In this document: in pieces, positions 8,658 to 16,750 of the stretch
Layout of the letters: every line of letters starts with the position of its first letter
Position numbering within the stretch: position 1 is the stretch's first letter
NCBI GenBank assembly: GCA_023404955.1
Contig: JAEXZY010000038.1
Span: 1 to 64,000 of the forward strand
DNA: 64,000 nt
Source: Actinomycetes bacterium
GTDB taxonomy: Bacteria; Actinomycetota; Actinomycetes; Mycobacteriales; Mycobacteriaceae
Direction of reading: 5' to 3'
Program-made: the position numbers and the translations under genes
The notes under the pieces: model-generated
The model's input: the letters and a program-made list of their open reading frames with translations, nothing else
The model's database searches: none
Told to the model about the DNA's origin: nothing

Positions 8658-9530
8658 TTAACTCCTATTTGGATAGACCACTTTGCCGAGTTCTCGGGCG
8701 GCCTCAAATGTGCTGCGGTCCAACTCTTTACGCCGTGCCCGCTCAGCCACACTCGACAATAGTATTTTCATGGCATCCGCGTTCTGGAGCGCGAATTCTA
8801 CTGCGTCGCATGCGGAACGAATTACCGGAGCGGTGGCACCGTGTTGTTGTGTACTCGATGCACTTCGGACGGCAGCACGAGGAACCTCGACGATGCGAAT
8901 CGGTTCTCCGTGCCGCTGTGCTGCTGTACGCGCCGCCGAGGCGTCTCTGCGGCACGTGTCAGAGCAATAGCGACGCGGACGCCCCCGCCGGGAAGTGACT
9001 TCGGGATCCAGCATGACCGCATCGCAACGGACGCACCGATTCGGATCGGATGTCGGGTAGTTGTCCGCTGCGATCGGTTGATGATGGTCAACGCCAACTG
9101 CGCTATGGCTCCCCAAACTTGCGCCGTTTGCGCTTAGAGCCGCGGCGTTTCGAGACTCCGTTGCACGCTGCGCGCCGCCCTCGTCAGCACGCGCTCTGCG
9201 AAGGACATTTTGGAGGTCGCGAACCTCGACCTCCGCAAGAGTAGCGATCGACGCGATCGTCTGACCGCGGTCCCTCATCCGCCCGGTAACCGTTTGCAGG
9301 TTGACAAAGTGACTCACACGCTTGCGGGCTGCGTCCATGCGCACGTTTTCATTCACTTGATCGAGGCGATCACTCTCCCAAGTGTCAACGGCGCGCAGCC
9401 GCTGGAGCAGCACACGAACCGAGGCGGCATCGTCTACGTTGGCACGTTCAAGGCTCGCGCGTTTCTCGTTCGCCCTGCGCTGCGCTTCCACCGCACGCTT
9501 GCGCGCCCGCAACTTCCCACTTCCGCTCAT
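8658..9530 (-). CDS. Coiled-coil / HTH protein with C-terminal zinc finger
   Basis: A 290-aa protein. Residues 1-80 are a basic coiled coil (RRANEKRASLERANVDDAAS). Residues about 85-115 (GQTIASIATLAEVEVRDLQ) look like a helix-turn-helix. Residues about 165-200 contain CVRCD and RYCSDTCRRD, a four-cysteine zinc finger. The first 115 residues are clearly related to the protein at 46466-46936, which lacks the finger. DNA binding is inferred. It may mark the end of the integrative element. The last 60 residues are helical. Confidence 0.65.
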   Translation of the reverse strand: MSGSGKLRARKRAVEAQRRANEKRASLERANVDDAASVRVLLQRLRAVDTWESDRLDQVNENVRMDAARKRVSHFVNLQTVTGRMRDRGQTIASIATLAEVEVRDLQNVLRRARADEGGAQRATESRNAAALSANGASLGSHSAVGVDHHQPIAADNYPTSDPNRCVRCDAVMLDPEVTSRRGRPRRYCSDTCRRDASAARTAAQRHGEPIRIVEVPRAAVRSASSTQQHGATAPVIRSACDAVEFALQNADAMKILLSSVAERARRKELDRSTFEAARELGKVVYPNRS

Positions 9531-9689
9531 AGACGCAAACGTAGGACGGGCCGCGCGCTATCGTCCACCACCGCAGCCACATTCGCGAGCAACTAGGGCT
9601 GGCTGGTCGGAATGTCCGAACTGCCTACGATGCCACCGCGCCGTCTACGCAGGGAGAGTCGGTTACTCCACCAGTCAGCGGCAAGCCGA

Positions 9690-10712
9690 TTAACCGTCAG
9701 TCGTCGACGGTTGTTCGCCCTCACGGCGGCTTATGTAGTTGCCCCGCGCCGCGCGCCTCTCTGCGTCGGCGGCATCAGCGTTGAACGTGGCGGCGAACTC
9801 TGAGTACTTGACGTCGAGCAGGTGCTCGTCAGGCGGCGCCGGTTGCACGGCGGCTAAATTGGTGAGGGCGTAGTAGGCGTAGCGGCTGTCGAGACGGTTT
9901 TCCGGCACCAAGGTGATTAGCCGTGGCGTGAGGCCGCACTCGGCCGCCAAGTTCCAAAACTCTTCGATGGTGAAGGTGGTGGTCGATGCGAGGTTTCGGT
10001 CGTAGGCTGTCCCGGCGAAGCCGCGGGTCCGACGATCGCTGGTGTGGTACTTGATTTGGACCAGCGCCATGCCTCCGGGGGCCAACACGGTGCGGGCGAT
10101 TTTAAGGATGGCCCTTACCGCGTTCGCGCCCGTCGTTAGCTCGATCACGTATAGACACAGGAAGACATCGCAGCTGCCCGCCAATCCGACGGTGGCTTGT
10201 TCGGGGCAGGCAAGGTCGATGCGCCGTGTCTCGACGGGTGTCGTGCACGTCGCGCGGACTTGTCGGACGCATTCGTCGAGGTTTTCTTGGGAGATGTCGG
10301 CGGCGATGAACCGCTGCGCATGGGGGGCGAAAGCCACGGCATTAGCCCCGCCGCCGGCGCCCCACTCCATCACCGTGTTCGGGCTGGGCGAATTAAGGGC
10401 TCGGGCGAAGGTTTCATAGATCTTCCAGTGGTCAACACCAACCTCCAGCCAGGCTTGATCACCGATTCCGCTGCGCCAGTGTGAGTTCGCTTCCCAGGCC
10501 GATCCAGTGGGCTCAGACCAGTAGCGGGCGGCTTGCCCGGCGATCCGGTTCCGGAATCGCCGCCTTCCCGCTGCTGCCAGCGCTGCTGCCAGGATTCGCT
10601 CGCCTCGCACTGCCACGTCGATACCTCCGGCCAAGGACTTGTTTCCGGTTGGGCTGACAGTAACCGGCCTTCCCTGGACGTGGCCGCCTTCGACGCCGGA
10701 CGGACCCCGCAC
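9690..10712 (-). CDS. SAM-dependent methyltransferase (class I)
   Basis: A 340-aa protein with a Rossmann-type SAM site: motif I VMEWGAGGGANAVAF (about 113-127), an acidic end to strand 2 (FIAADIS), strand 4 DVFLCLYVIEL and the post-motif GGMALVQIKYH. The substrate is unknown; the fold resembles ubiE-like and sugar or small-molecule methyltransferases. The GTG at 10712 gives a low-complexity N-terminus, and a GTG about 32 codons in (before AVRGERIL) is an equally good start. It stands alone on the minus strand between the element and the AAA ATPase. Confidence 0.75.
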   Translation of the reverse strand: MRGPSGVEGGHVQGRPVTVSPTGNKSLAGGIDVAVRGERILAAALAAAGRRRFRNRIAGQAARYWSEPTGSAWEANSHWRSGIGDQAWLEVGVDHWKIYETFARALNSPSPNTVMEWGAGGGANAVAFAPHAQRFIAADISQENLDECVRQVRATCTTPVETRRIDLACPEQATVGLAGSCDVFLCLYVIELTTGANAVRAILKIARTVLAPGGMALVQIKYHTSDRRTRGFAGTAYDRNLASTTTFTIEEFWNLAAECGLTPRLITLVPENRLDSRYAYYALTNLAAVQPAPPDEHLLDVKYSEFAATFNADAADAERRAARGNYISRREGEQPSTTDG

Positions 10713-11019
10713 CAGTCGCCGCAGTCTAGGACTCGATGATCATCCCGCCGATTGGAACGGGTGTCGCGTCCACACCAGTCAGCTAGGCAACCGGGCGCCG
10801 ACGATCGCTAGCGGCACACCACTGCGCCTCCAGTGACACCTCCGGGCAGCTTGTGGGCCAGCCAGCGCGGGGCCGGTGGCTGAGCGGGCAAGGAATCCTC
10901 GGACAGCTATCTGGAGGCTGTTGGCGCTGCTAGAGGGCACGACATTGTGCGGCGCTGAACCCGCGGTGGTGCGCGCATCTGCAATGATCGAGCGAGCGGC
11001 ATTGTGCAAGGAGGGGGCC
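10713..11019. other. Intergenic region between divergent methyltransferase and AAA ATPase genes
   Basis: These 307 bp contain no convincing gene. Reading frames continue upstream from the ATPase, but the GGAGGGGG at about 11010 fixes its start at 11020. Promoters for both divergent genes are expected here; I see no clear operator. Confidence 0.4.
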
Positions 11020-11982
11020 ATGGCGAGGTCTGACCTGGTGATTGATCTGGTCGAGGCGCAGCAGCGTGGCGACGTCGCCCGCTTTCGCATGCTGGTGGAG
11101 GCGATCATCGCCGAGGAGCGCAACAATCAGCACCATCTTGTGGCTGATCGTCTGTCCGAATTGATCACCACTGCCGGTGCTCGCAGCCTGCTCGCCCGTG
11201 ATGACACCGCCCGCCAGGTCGCTGATCTGGTCACCGAAATTGTGCCTAAGCGGCGATTGTCAGAGGTGCATTTGGCGCCTGCCGTCACGGCGGCGGTGAC
11301 CGAGATCATCGAGGAGCATCACCGTAGCGAGCTTCTCCGCAGCCACGGCCTGGAACCGCGTAACCGCATCCTTTTGGAAGGTCCGCCTGGTAACGGTAAA
11401 ACCTCGCTTGCTGAAGCGTTGGCAGCGGAGTTGATGGTGCCGTTCTACGCCGTGCGTTACGAGGGAGTTGTATCTAGCTTTCTTGGAGAGACAACGAGTC
11501 GAATCGATCACGTTTTCGAGTTCGCAAGGACTCGGCGCTGCGTGCTCTTTTTCGACGAGTTCGACACCATCGCCAAGGAGCGCTCCGACGCGCACGAAAC
11601 CGGCGAAATCAAGCGCGTCGTTTCGACGTTGCTACTACAGATCGATCGCTTGCCCTCCCATGTGGTCGCCGTCTGCGCGACCAATCATGGCGAACTGCTC
11701 GACCGCGCGGCATGGCGCCGCTTTCAGGTGCGGTTAATACTGCCTCCCCCGTCGCGCGTACAGGCCACGGCTTTTCTCGAGCAGCTGCGTATGCAGCTCG
11801 GCGGGAACCTCGGTATGGCGCCGCGCACCCTCGCCGACAAGCTCGCCGGCGCCAGCTACGCCGACATTGAGGAGTTCGCGCTGGATGTCATACGGCGCTA
11901 TGTGTTGTCGCTACCCGATGGCCGTGTCGAGGATGTGGTGCGCGAACGGCTCAAGCAGCGCAACGCCATGAGGGAGATGTGA
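11020..11982 (+). CDS. AAA ATPase, IetA-like (defence ATPase without its protease)
   Basis: A 320-aa AAA+ protein. A helical N-terminal domain (MARSDLVIDLVEAQQRGDVA through AEERNNQHHLVADRL) precedes the ATPase core with Walker A GPPGNGKTS, Walker B CVLFFDEFD, sensor 1 VVAVCATNH and an arginine-finger region LLDRAAWRRF. This N-terminus with an ARC-like core is characteristic of the ATPase that is usually followed by a subtilisin-like S8 protease (IetA-IetS type, implicated in plasmid incompatibility and phage defence). No protease gene follows here. ATG 11020 has a strong GGAGGGGG; longer frames upstream are rejected. Confidence 0.75.
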   Translation: MARSDLVIDLVEAQQRGDVARFRMLVEAIIAEERNNQHHLVADRLSELITTAGARSLLARDDTARQVADLVTEIVPKRRLSEVHLAPAVTAAVTEIIEEHHRSELLRSHGLEPRNRILLEGPPGNGKTSLAEALAAELMVPFYAVRYEGVVSSFLGETTSRIDHVFEFARTRRCVLFFDEFDTIAKERSDAHETGEIKRVVSTLLLQIDRLPSHVVAVCATNHGELLDRAAWRRFQVRLILPPPSRVQATAFLEQLRMQLGGNLGMAPRTLADKLAGASYADIEEFALDVIRRYVLSLPDGRVEDVVRERLKQRNAMREM

Positions 11983-12161
11983 CCTCTGTCCTCCGGCGCC
12001 CCGCACGGTGACGCGCGCTGTCCCGTCGACACTCTGAGCCGTTTCCGGACGCGAACAGCGACGTGCGCTACTGCCGCATCGGCGAGGTCTCAAGAGGAGC
12101 CGGTGTTGGTTATCGCCAAACGGCGGTGGTTGAGACTCGCAGACGAAGGGTCGCATCGAGC

Positions 12162-12176
12162 CATCTACGTAGGACG
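12162..12176. promoter_or_regulatory. CTACGTAG element upstream of His-rich membrane protein
   Basis: CATCTACGTAGG, followed by GCAGTAG 11 bp on, lies about 90 bp before the GTG of the His-rich membrane protein. The core matches the BlaI-like boxes repeated near 30.8, 32.5, 35.7, 37.4, 42.1 and 45.0 kb. Confidence 0.45.
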
Positions 12177-12264
12177 GCAGTAGTTGATGACGAATGAATC
12201 TCGGTCGTATTGAGATGTGGCCTCATGCAGCCAGTGTCGGGGGTGGCGCTGTCATCCTGGTTCG

Positions 12265-13101
12265 GTGGCGCCTAGGACAGCGAAGAAGACCGACAGCCGG
12301 TTAGCGGCTCGGCTTGCCGCGCTCGCCTCACTAGGTGCTTCTGTCATCCATTTCGCCGTCGTTCCCGCCCACTGGCAGGAATGGATGCCAGCGGGACTGT
12401 TTTTCGCTGCCATCGCGCTGTTCCAACTGTTGTGGGCGCGGCTAGTACTCACCCGTACCACCACCCCGGTGCTAGCTCTTGGCATCTTGGTCAACCTTGC
12501 CGTTATTGCGCTTTGGTCCGTGTCGAGAACCGCGGGAGCGCCGCTCGGGCCCCACGCCGGTCAAGCCGAACTGATCCAAGCCGCGGACCTATGCGCGTTG
12601 CTGCTTCAGATCTATGTCGTCATGGGCGCTGGCTGGGTCTGGCACCGCGGCCTTCAAGGAGAACCGGTGCCCGCCTTCGGCAGTGCCATGGTGCTCCTGG
12701 GCGCGATTGGGATCGTCACGTTGGCGTCCACAGTGGGCGCTGCCTCTGGTCTACGGCACGGCCACCACGCCCCAGCCGGCGCTGAAGCAGGGGCTCATCA
12801 CCACGGACCTGGTGCAGAGCAGACTGACGACCATCACAGCCATCCTGAACCATCCCCTGCAGCGCCCGCTGGGGAGCCCGCCTCCGATGATCACGGAACC
12901 GGTGCAGAACACGTCGACGACCATCACAATTACGATTTGGAGCCGACGTCTTCCCCGCCTGCCGTGCGCCCAGTCGAAGCTCCTGCACCAGGCGCTGGCT
13001 CTGGCGGCGCGCCTGAGCAGGCTACGCCCGTGCCCATCAGCGAGCCGCTTCCAGCGGCGACGCCGCTAGACGACCACCAAGACCACGACCATGTGCATTG
13101 A
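12265..13101 (+). CDS. Membrane protein with His-rich C-terminal tail (probable copper/metal role)
   Basis: A 278-aa protein from GTG 12265 (an ATG at 12217 in the same frame would add 16 poorly coding residues). It has four to five membrane segments in the first 170 residues, beginning RLAALASLGASVIHFAVVP, followed by a roughly 100-aa extracytoplasmic tail with many His and Asp clusters (HGHH, HHHGPGAE, DDHH, HQDHDHVH). His-rich tails bind Cu, Ni or Zn. With a copper operon next door, metal storage or sensing at the membrane is inferred. A CTACGTAG element precedes it. Confidence 0.7.
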   Translation: MAPRTAKKTDSRLAARLAALASLGASVIHFAVVPAHWQEWMPAGLFFAAIALFQLLWARLVLTRTTTPVLALGILVNLAVIALWSVSRTAGAPLGPHAGQAELIQAADLCALLLQIYVVMGAGWVWHRGLQGEPVPAFGSAMVLLGAIGIVTLASTVGAASGLRHGHHAPAGAEAGAHHHGPGAEQTDDHHSHPEPSPAAPAGEPASDDHGTGAEHVDDHHNYDLEPTSSPPAVRPVEAPAPGAGSGGAPEQATPVPISEPLPAATPLDDHQDHDHVH

Positions 13102-13135
13102 CCTACGTCTGTATGGCCAATCCACGGCCTGACGG

Positions 13136-13642
13136 CTAGTTTCCGCCCGTCAGGTCTGCCCGCCCGATGGCGTCGCCCGGATGACGCACGATGTCGAGGG
13201 CCGACATTCCGATGCCGTAGGTGGATAACCATCGCCTCGGCCGGACTGCGATGAAGCACAGCTCAGCACTCTGAGAGACGATGCGCTCCTCGGCGGCGAG
13301 AATGCGACGGAGAAACCAGTCCGCGTGGAATGCCCCTCGCGCGTCGGCGTTTTCGTGGTTCAGTATTGTGGCCGACCCCGCAAACTGCACAGCTGCCGGC
13401 GGCATCATGGGGAGAAAGCGGTGCGGCACGGGAATGACGAAGGCTACCTGTGGGCGTCGTCGAATGTTTTTAACCTTGACGTTCGTAGTACGGGTCGTGA
13501 TGTACAACGTCAGGTTTGTGCCTTCACCGGCCGCTGCGTACGTGACGGCCGTCGCGTGGGGGTTGCCGCTGCTATCGAGCGTCGACAGGGTGCCGAACGA
13601 CCGTCGTCGAATCGAATTTTCGACAGTGGCGAGGTCGGTCAC
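13136..13642 (-). CDS. Pyridoxamine 5'-phosphate oxidase-family flavoprotein
   Basis: A 168-aa split-barrel protein of the PNPOx-like family (FGTLSTLDSSGNPHATAVTY, then ITTRTTNVKVKNIRRRPQVAFVI). Members use FMN, F420 or haem to reduce small molecules; the cofactor is not decidable from sequence alone. GTG start at 13642. It is convergent with the His-rich membrane protein and lies downstream of, on the same strand as, the CopB-type ATPase, 215 bp away. It is probably a separate unit. Confidence 0.8.
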   Translation of the reverse strand: MTDLATVENSIRRRSFGTLSTLDSSGNPHATAVTYAAAGEGTNLTLYITTRTTNVKVKNIRRRPQVAFVIPVPHRFLPMMPPAAVQFAGSATILNHENADARGAFHADWFLRRILAAEERIVSQSAELCFIAVRPRRWLSTYGIGMSALDIVRHPGDAIGRADLTGGN

Positions 13643-13786
13643 TGGTGCTCCTTCCTCCGCTTCCCCGGCTCCGATTGGGTGGCTTGTCGCTCAGCTACAC
13701 GCCGTCTACGGCGCATCCGAAGGTACCGGCGGTCGACGGATAATTGAGAATTCGACCGGCGACTGCATTTGCTTTCTTCGTGCGAA

Positions 13787-13847
13787 GCTCCACATGGTTG
13801 GGAGCGGCGATTCGAACTTCACATGGTCGCCGGATGCTCCACATGGT
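13787..13847. repeat. Three spaced TCCACATGGT-like direct repeats
   Basis: CTCCACATGGT, TTCACATGGT and CTCCACATGGT occur at about 13788, 13818 and 13837, just after the end of the CopB-type gene. They could be protein-binding sites or debris from a duplication. No gene is evident in these 215 bp. Confidence 0.35.
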
Positions 13848-13857
13848 GGGCCGTCCC

Positions 13858-15990
13858 CTAACGGTTGAGAACGGCGCGGGTGCTCGCCTCGGGCGTCAAA
13901 TCGAGGCGGCGCAGAAGTTGCGCGTTGAGCGCGACGACGATCGTTGACAGTGACATGAGGATGGCGCCGACCGACATGGGCAGCACGATGCCGATGGGTG
14001 CCAGCACACCAGCAGCCAGGGGCACAGAGATGAGGTTGTACCCGGCGCCCCACCAGAGATTCTGTTTCATCTTGCGGTAGCTGGCGCGGGACAGCTCGAT
14101 GACCGACAGCACCGAGCGGGGGTCGGAACTGGCCAGGATGACACCGGCGGAAGCGATGGCGACGTCAGTGCCGGCACCGATGGCGATGCCGACATCGGCC
14201 TGCGCCAAGGCGGGGGCATCGTTGACTCCATCGCCGACCATGGCAACCTTCTTGCCCTCGTGTTGCAGGGCAGCAACTTTCGACGCCTTGTCTTCGGGGC
14301 GCACCCCCGCGAACACCCGGTCGATGCCCAGCTGGTGGCCGACACTATTGGCGACGGCTTCGGCGTCGCCGGTGATCATGACGACTTGCACGCCAAGCTT
14401 GTGAAGCGCATCGACGGCTTCGCGGGATTCGGGGCGGATCTCGTCGGCCGAGCGCAGGCCGCCGAGCACCTCTCCGTCGCGGATGACGTGCAGAATGATG
14501 GCGCCTTCGCCGCGCCACGCGGTGGCCGCGGGGACCTCCTGGGCGCCGACTTCTTCGAGAAGTCGGGGGCCGCCCACTCGGATTTCGTGCCCGTCGACCG
14601 TCGCAGTCACACCGACGGCAGGAGAGGACGAGAAGCCGCTGGCGCGCGGCACCGTTAATCCCCTATCCTCGGCGGCTTTCACGATGGCCCGCGCCAGGGG
14701 GTGTTCACTGTCGGTCTCGGCGGCGGCGGCGAGCGCGAGCACGATGTCGCCGTCGTCGTCTCCGGTCGCCTCGACGGCGGTGACGGTGGGTTCGCCTTTC
14801 GTCAGGGTGCCGGTCTTGTCGAACAGCACGGCGTCGACAGTGCGCATACCTTCCAGGGCCAGCCGATCTTTGATCAAGACGCCGCCTCTGGCGGCGCGTT
14901 CGGTGGCGATGGACACGACCAGTGGTATCGCCAGGCCCAGCGCATGAGGGCAGGCGATGACCAGCACGGTGATCGCTCTTACCACCGAGGCATCGGGATT
15001 GCCGACGATTGTCCATGCCGCCGCGGTGATCGCGGCGGTGATCAGGGCGAACCAGAACAGCCAGCCGGCGGCCTTGTCAGCAAGGCGCTGGGCACGCGAG
15101 GACGAATTCTGCGCTTCGGTGACTAGGCGTTGGATGCCTGCTAGGGCGGTGTCGTCGCCGGTGGCGGTGATCTCGACCCGAAGCCCGGAATCGGTGGCGA
15201 CGGTGCCGGCTGTGACGGGATCCCCGACGCCGCGGGTAACGGGCCGGGATTCGCCGGTCACCATGGACTCGTCCATGTCGGCGCGTCCGTCGACGATCTT
15301 GCCGTCGGCAGGGATGCTGCCGCCGGGTCGGACTACAACGACATCGCCGACGTGCAGGTCGGTCGGCGAGACGGTGACGGTGCGGTCGCCGTCGATCTTC
15401 TCGGCTTCGTCGGGAAGTAGTGCGGCCAGTGAGTCCAGCGCTGAGGTGGTCTGGGCCAGCGAGCGCATTTCTACCCAGTGGCCGAGCAGCATGATGACGA
15501 TGAGAAGGGCGAGTTCCCACCAGAATTCCAGCTCGTGGTGGAGCAGGCCCAAGCTCGCGCCCCAGGACGCGAAAAAGGCGACGGTGATCGCCAGTCCGAT
15601 CAGGAGCATCATTCCTGGTTTGCGGGAACGGACCTCGTTCAGCGCACCGGTGAGGAAGGGGCGGCCACCGACGACGTACATCACTGTCCCGAGCAGGGGC
15701 GCGATCCAGCGTGCGCCGGGGAAGTCGGGGACGTCGTAACCGAGCAGCATCGCGAACATGGTCGAGAACGCGACGACCGGTATGGCGATGATCAGGTTGA
15801 TCCAGAAGAGCTTGCGGAATTGGGCCACGTGGTCACCGCCGTGGCCGCTATGGCCAGTGTGGCCGGTGTGATTGTCATGGCCGTGGTGTTCGCCGTGTGG
15901 GTGGGTGTCAGGGTGTGCGCTGGGGAATTGGTGGTGGGCGTGCCCGCCAGGGTGGGATGTTGCTACGCCGTGGTCATCGCGGTTTGTCAT
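13858..15990 (-). CDS. CopB-type heavy-metal P-type ATPase with His-rich N-terminus
   Basis: A 710-aa P1B-type ATPase. Residues 1-55 are very His-rich (HPHGEHHGHDN and similar) in place of an HMA domain. The core has TGES (245-248), the transmembrane metal motif CPH (347-349, ACPHALGLAIP), DKTGTLT with the phosphorylated D391, and the hinge VGDGVNDAP. CPH pumps (P1B-3) export Cu from the cytoplasm. It follows csoR by 55 bp on the same strand and is the last gene of the copper operon. All catalytic motifs are intact. Confidence 0.93.
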   Translation of the reverse strand: MTNRDDHGVATSHPGGHAHHQFPSAHPDTHPHGEHHGHDNHTGHTGHSGHGGDHVAQFRKLFWINLIIAIPVVAFSTMFAMLLGYDVPDFPGARWIAPLLGTVMYVVGGRPFLTGALNEVRSRKPGMMLLIGLAITVAFFASWGASLGLLHHELEFWWELALLIVIMLLGHWVEMRSLAQTTSALDSLAALLPDEAEKIDGDRTVTVSPTDLHVGDVVVVRPGGSIPADGKIVDGRADMDESMVTGESRPVTRGVGDPVTAGTVATDSGLRVEITATGDDTALAGIQRLVTEAQNSSSRAQRLADKAAGWLFWFALITAAITAAAWTIVGNPDASVVRAITVLVIACPHALGLAIPLVVSIATERAARGGVLIKDRLALEGMRTVDAVLFDKTGTLTKGEPTVTAVEATGDDDGDIVLALAAAAETDSEHPLARAIVKAAEDRGLTVPRASGFSSSPAVGVTATVDGHEIRVGGPRLLEEVGAQEVPAATAWRGEGAIILHVIRDGEVLGGLRSADEIRPESREAVDALHKLGVQVVMITGDAEAVANSVGHQLGIDRVFAGVRPEDKASKVAALQHEGKKVAMVGDGVNDAPALAQADVGIAIGAGTDVAIASAGVILASSDPRSVLSVIELSRASYRKMKQNLWWGAGYNLISVPLAAGVLAPIGIVLPMSVGAILMSLSTIVVALNAQLLRRLDLTPEASTRAVLNR

Positions 15991-16045
15991 GTTCTTTCCT
16001 TAGGGGACTTCGCGTTTCAGTCGACGCGCATTGATGATGTGGGTG

Positions 16046-16375
16046 TTAGGAACGCACCAAGCGGGCGATGGCTTCAGAGGCTTCTGTGAGTTTGGCGTCA
16101 GCGGCCGGTCCGCCGGTGGCGGCGGCGTCACGGACGCAGTGGCGAAGATGGTCGTCAAGCAGTGCCAGCGCGACGCCTTGGAGGGCTTTGGTGAGCGCGT
16201 CTGTTTGGGTCAGGATGTCGATGCAGTACCGCTCCTCTTCGATCATTCTGCTGATGCCGCGGGCTTGGCCTTCGATGCGCTTCAACCGCTTGAGGTATTT
16301 GTCTTTATCGGTGATGTAGCCGTGGTGGGTGGTGCCTGTTGAGGGGCAGTGCCTGGTGTTGTCGGCGTGGGTCAT
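16046..16375 (-). CDS. csoR: CsoR-type Cu(I)-sensing repressor
   Basis: A 109-aa CsoR/RcnR-family four-helix protein starting at MTHADNTRHC (longer upstream frames are rejected). The Cu(I) ligands C51, H76 and C80 are present in RYCIDIL and DDHLRHC, so it should be a true copper sensor that releases DNA on binding Cu(I). Its N-terminal tail has extra His and Cys (HCPSTGTTHHGY). It is encoded inside the operon it presumably represses, downstream of the YHS protein and upstream of the CopB-type pump. Two matching operators precede copZ at about 20.29-20.34 kb. Confidence 0.93.
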   Translation of the reverse strand: MTHADNTRHCPSTGTTHHGYITDKDKYLKRLKRIEGQARGISRMIEEERYCIDILTQTDALTKALQGVALALLDDHLRHCVRDAAATGGPAADAKLTEASEAIARLVRS

Positions 16376-16445
16376 GACGCTTTCCTTGTGCGTGGTGGTG
16401 ACTAACTTCGGGTGCCCGGCGAGGAGTGCGCGACGAGGGTCGCGG

Positions 16446-16724
16446 TCATGCGGCGGAGGCATACTTGTCGGGGTCGCGGTCGAAACGTGGTCCGCATCCC
16501 TTGCAGCAGAACCAGTAACGCCGACCGCGATAGTCACGGAATAGTCCCGCCGCTTCGGCGACCGTCTTGTTCACCGGCGTGCCGGGCATCACGGGGCAGG
16601 TGGTCTCGTTCTGCGATCCGAGGTCAAGCAGGTTCCTCGCCGTAGGGTCGATGGGTGAGGTATCGATTTTGTCGGCTGCGCCGCTGCAGCAGCAGGCTGA
16701 CGTGCGGTTCTGATTCTCGGACAT
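16446..16724 (-). CDS. YHS-domain (TRASH-like) metal-binding protein
   Basis: A 92-aa soluble protein. The N-terminus has a CCC triplet (SACCCSGAAD), followed by a YHS domain (CPVMPGTPVNKTVAEAAG, then YWFCCKGCGPRFDRDPDKYA) whose cysteines bind soft metals. YHS domains occur fused to or beside Cu/heavy-metal ATPases and probably deliver or buffer metal. It lies between the CtpV-type pump and csoR, 26 bp after the pump, so it belongs to the same transcript. Confidence 0.85.
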   Translation of the reverse strand: MSENQNRTSACCCSGAADKIDTSPIDPTARNLLDLGSQNETTCPVMPGTPVNKTVAEAAGLFRDYRGRRYWFCCKGCGPRFDRDPDKYASAA

Positions 16725-16750
16725 TGGTTCTCCTCACAGGTGGCGGTGAT

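Noticed and set aside
13706..14053. Minus-strand frame at the end of the CopB-type gene
   Set aside because: Overlaps the ATPase in another frame and has no motif; the 13643-13857 gap holds only short repeats.
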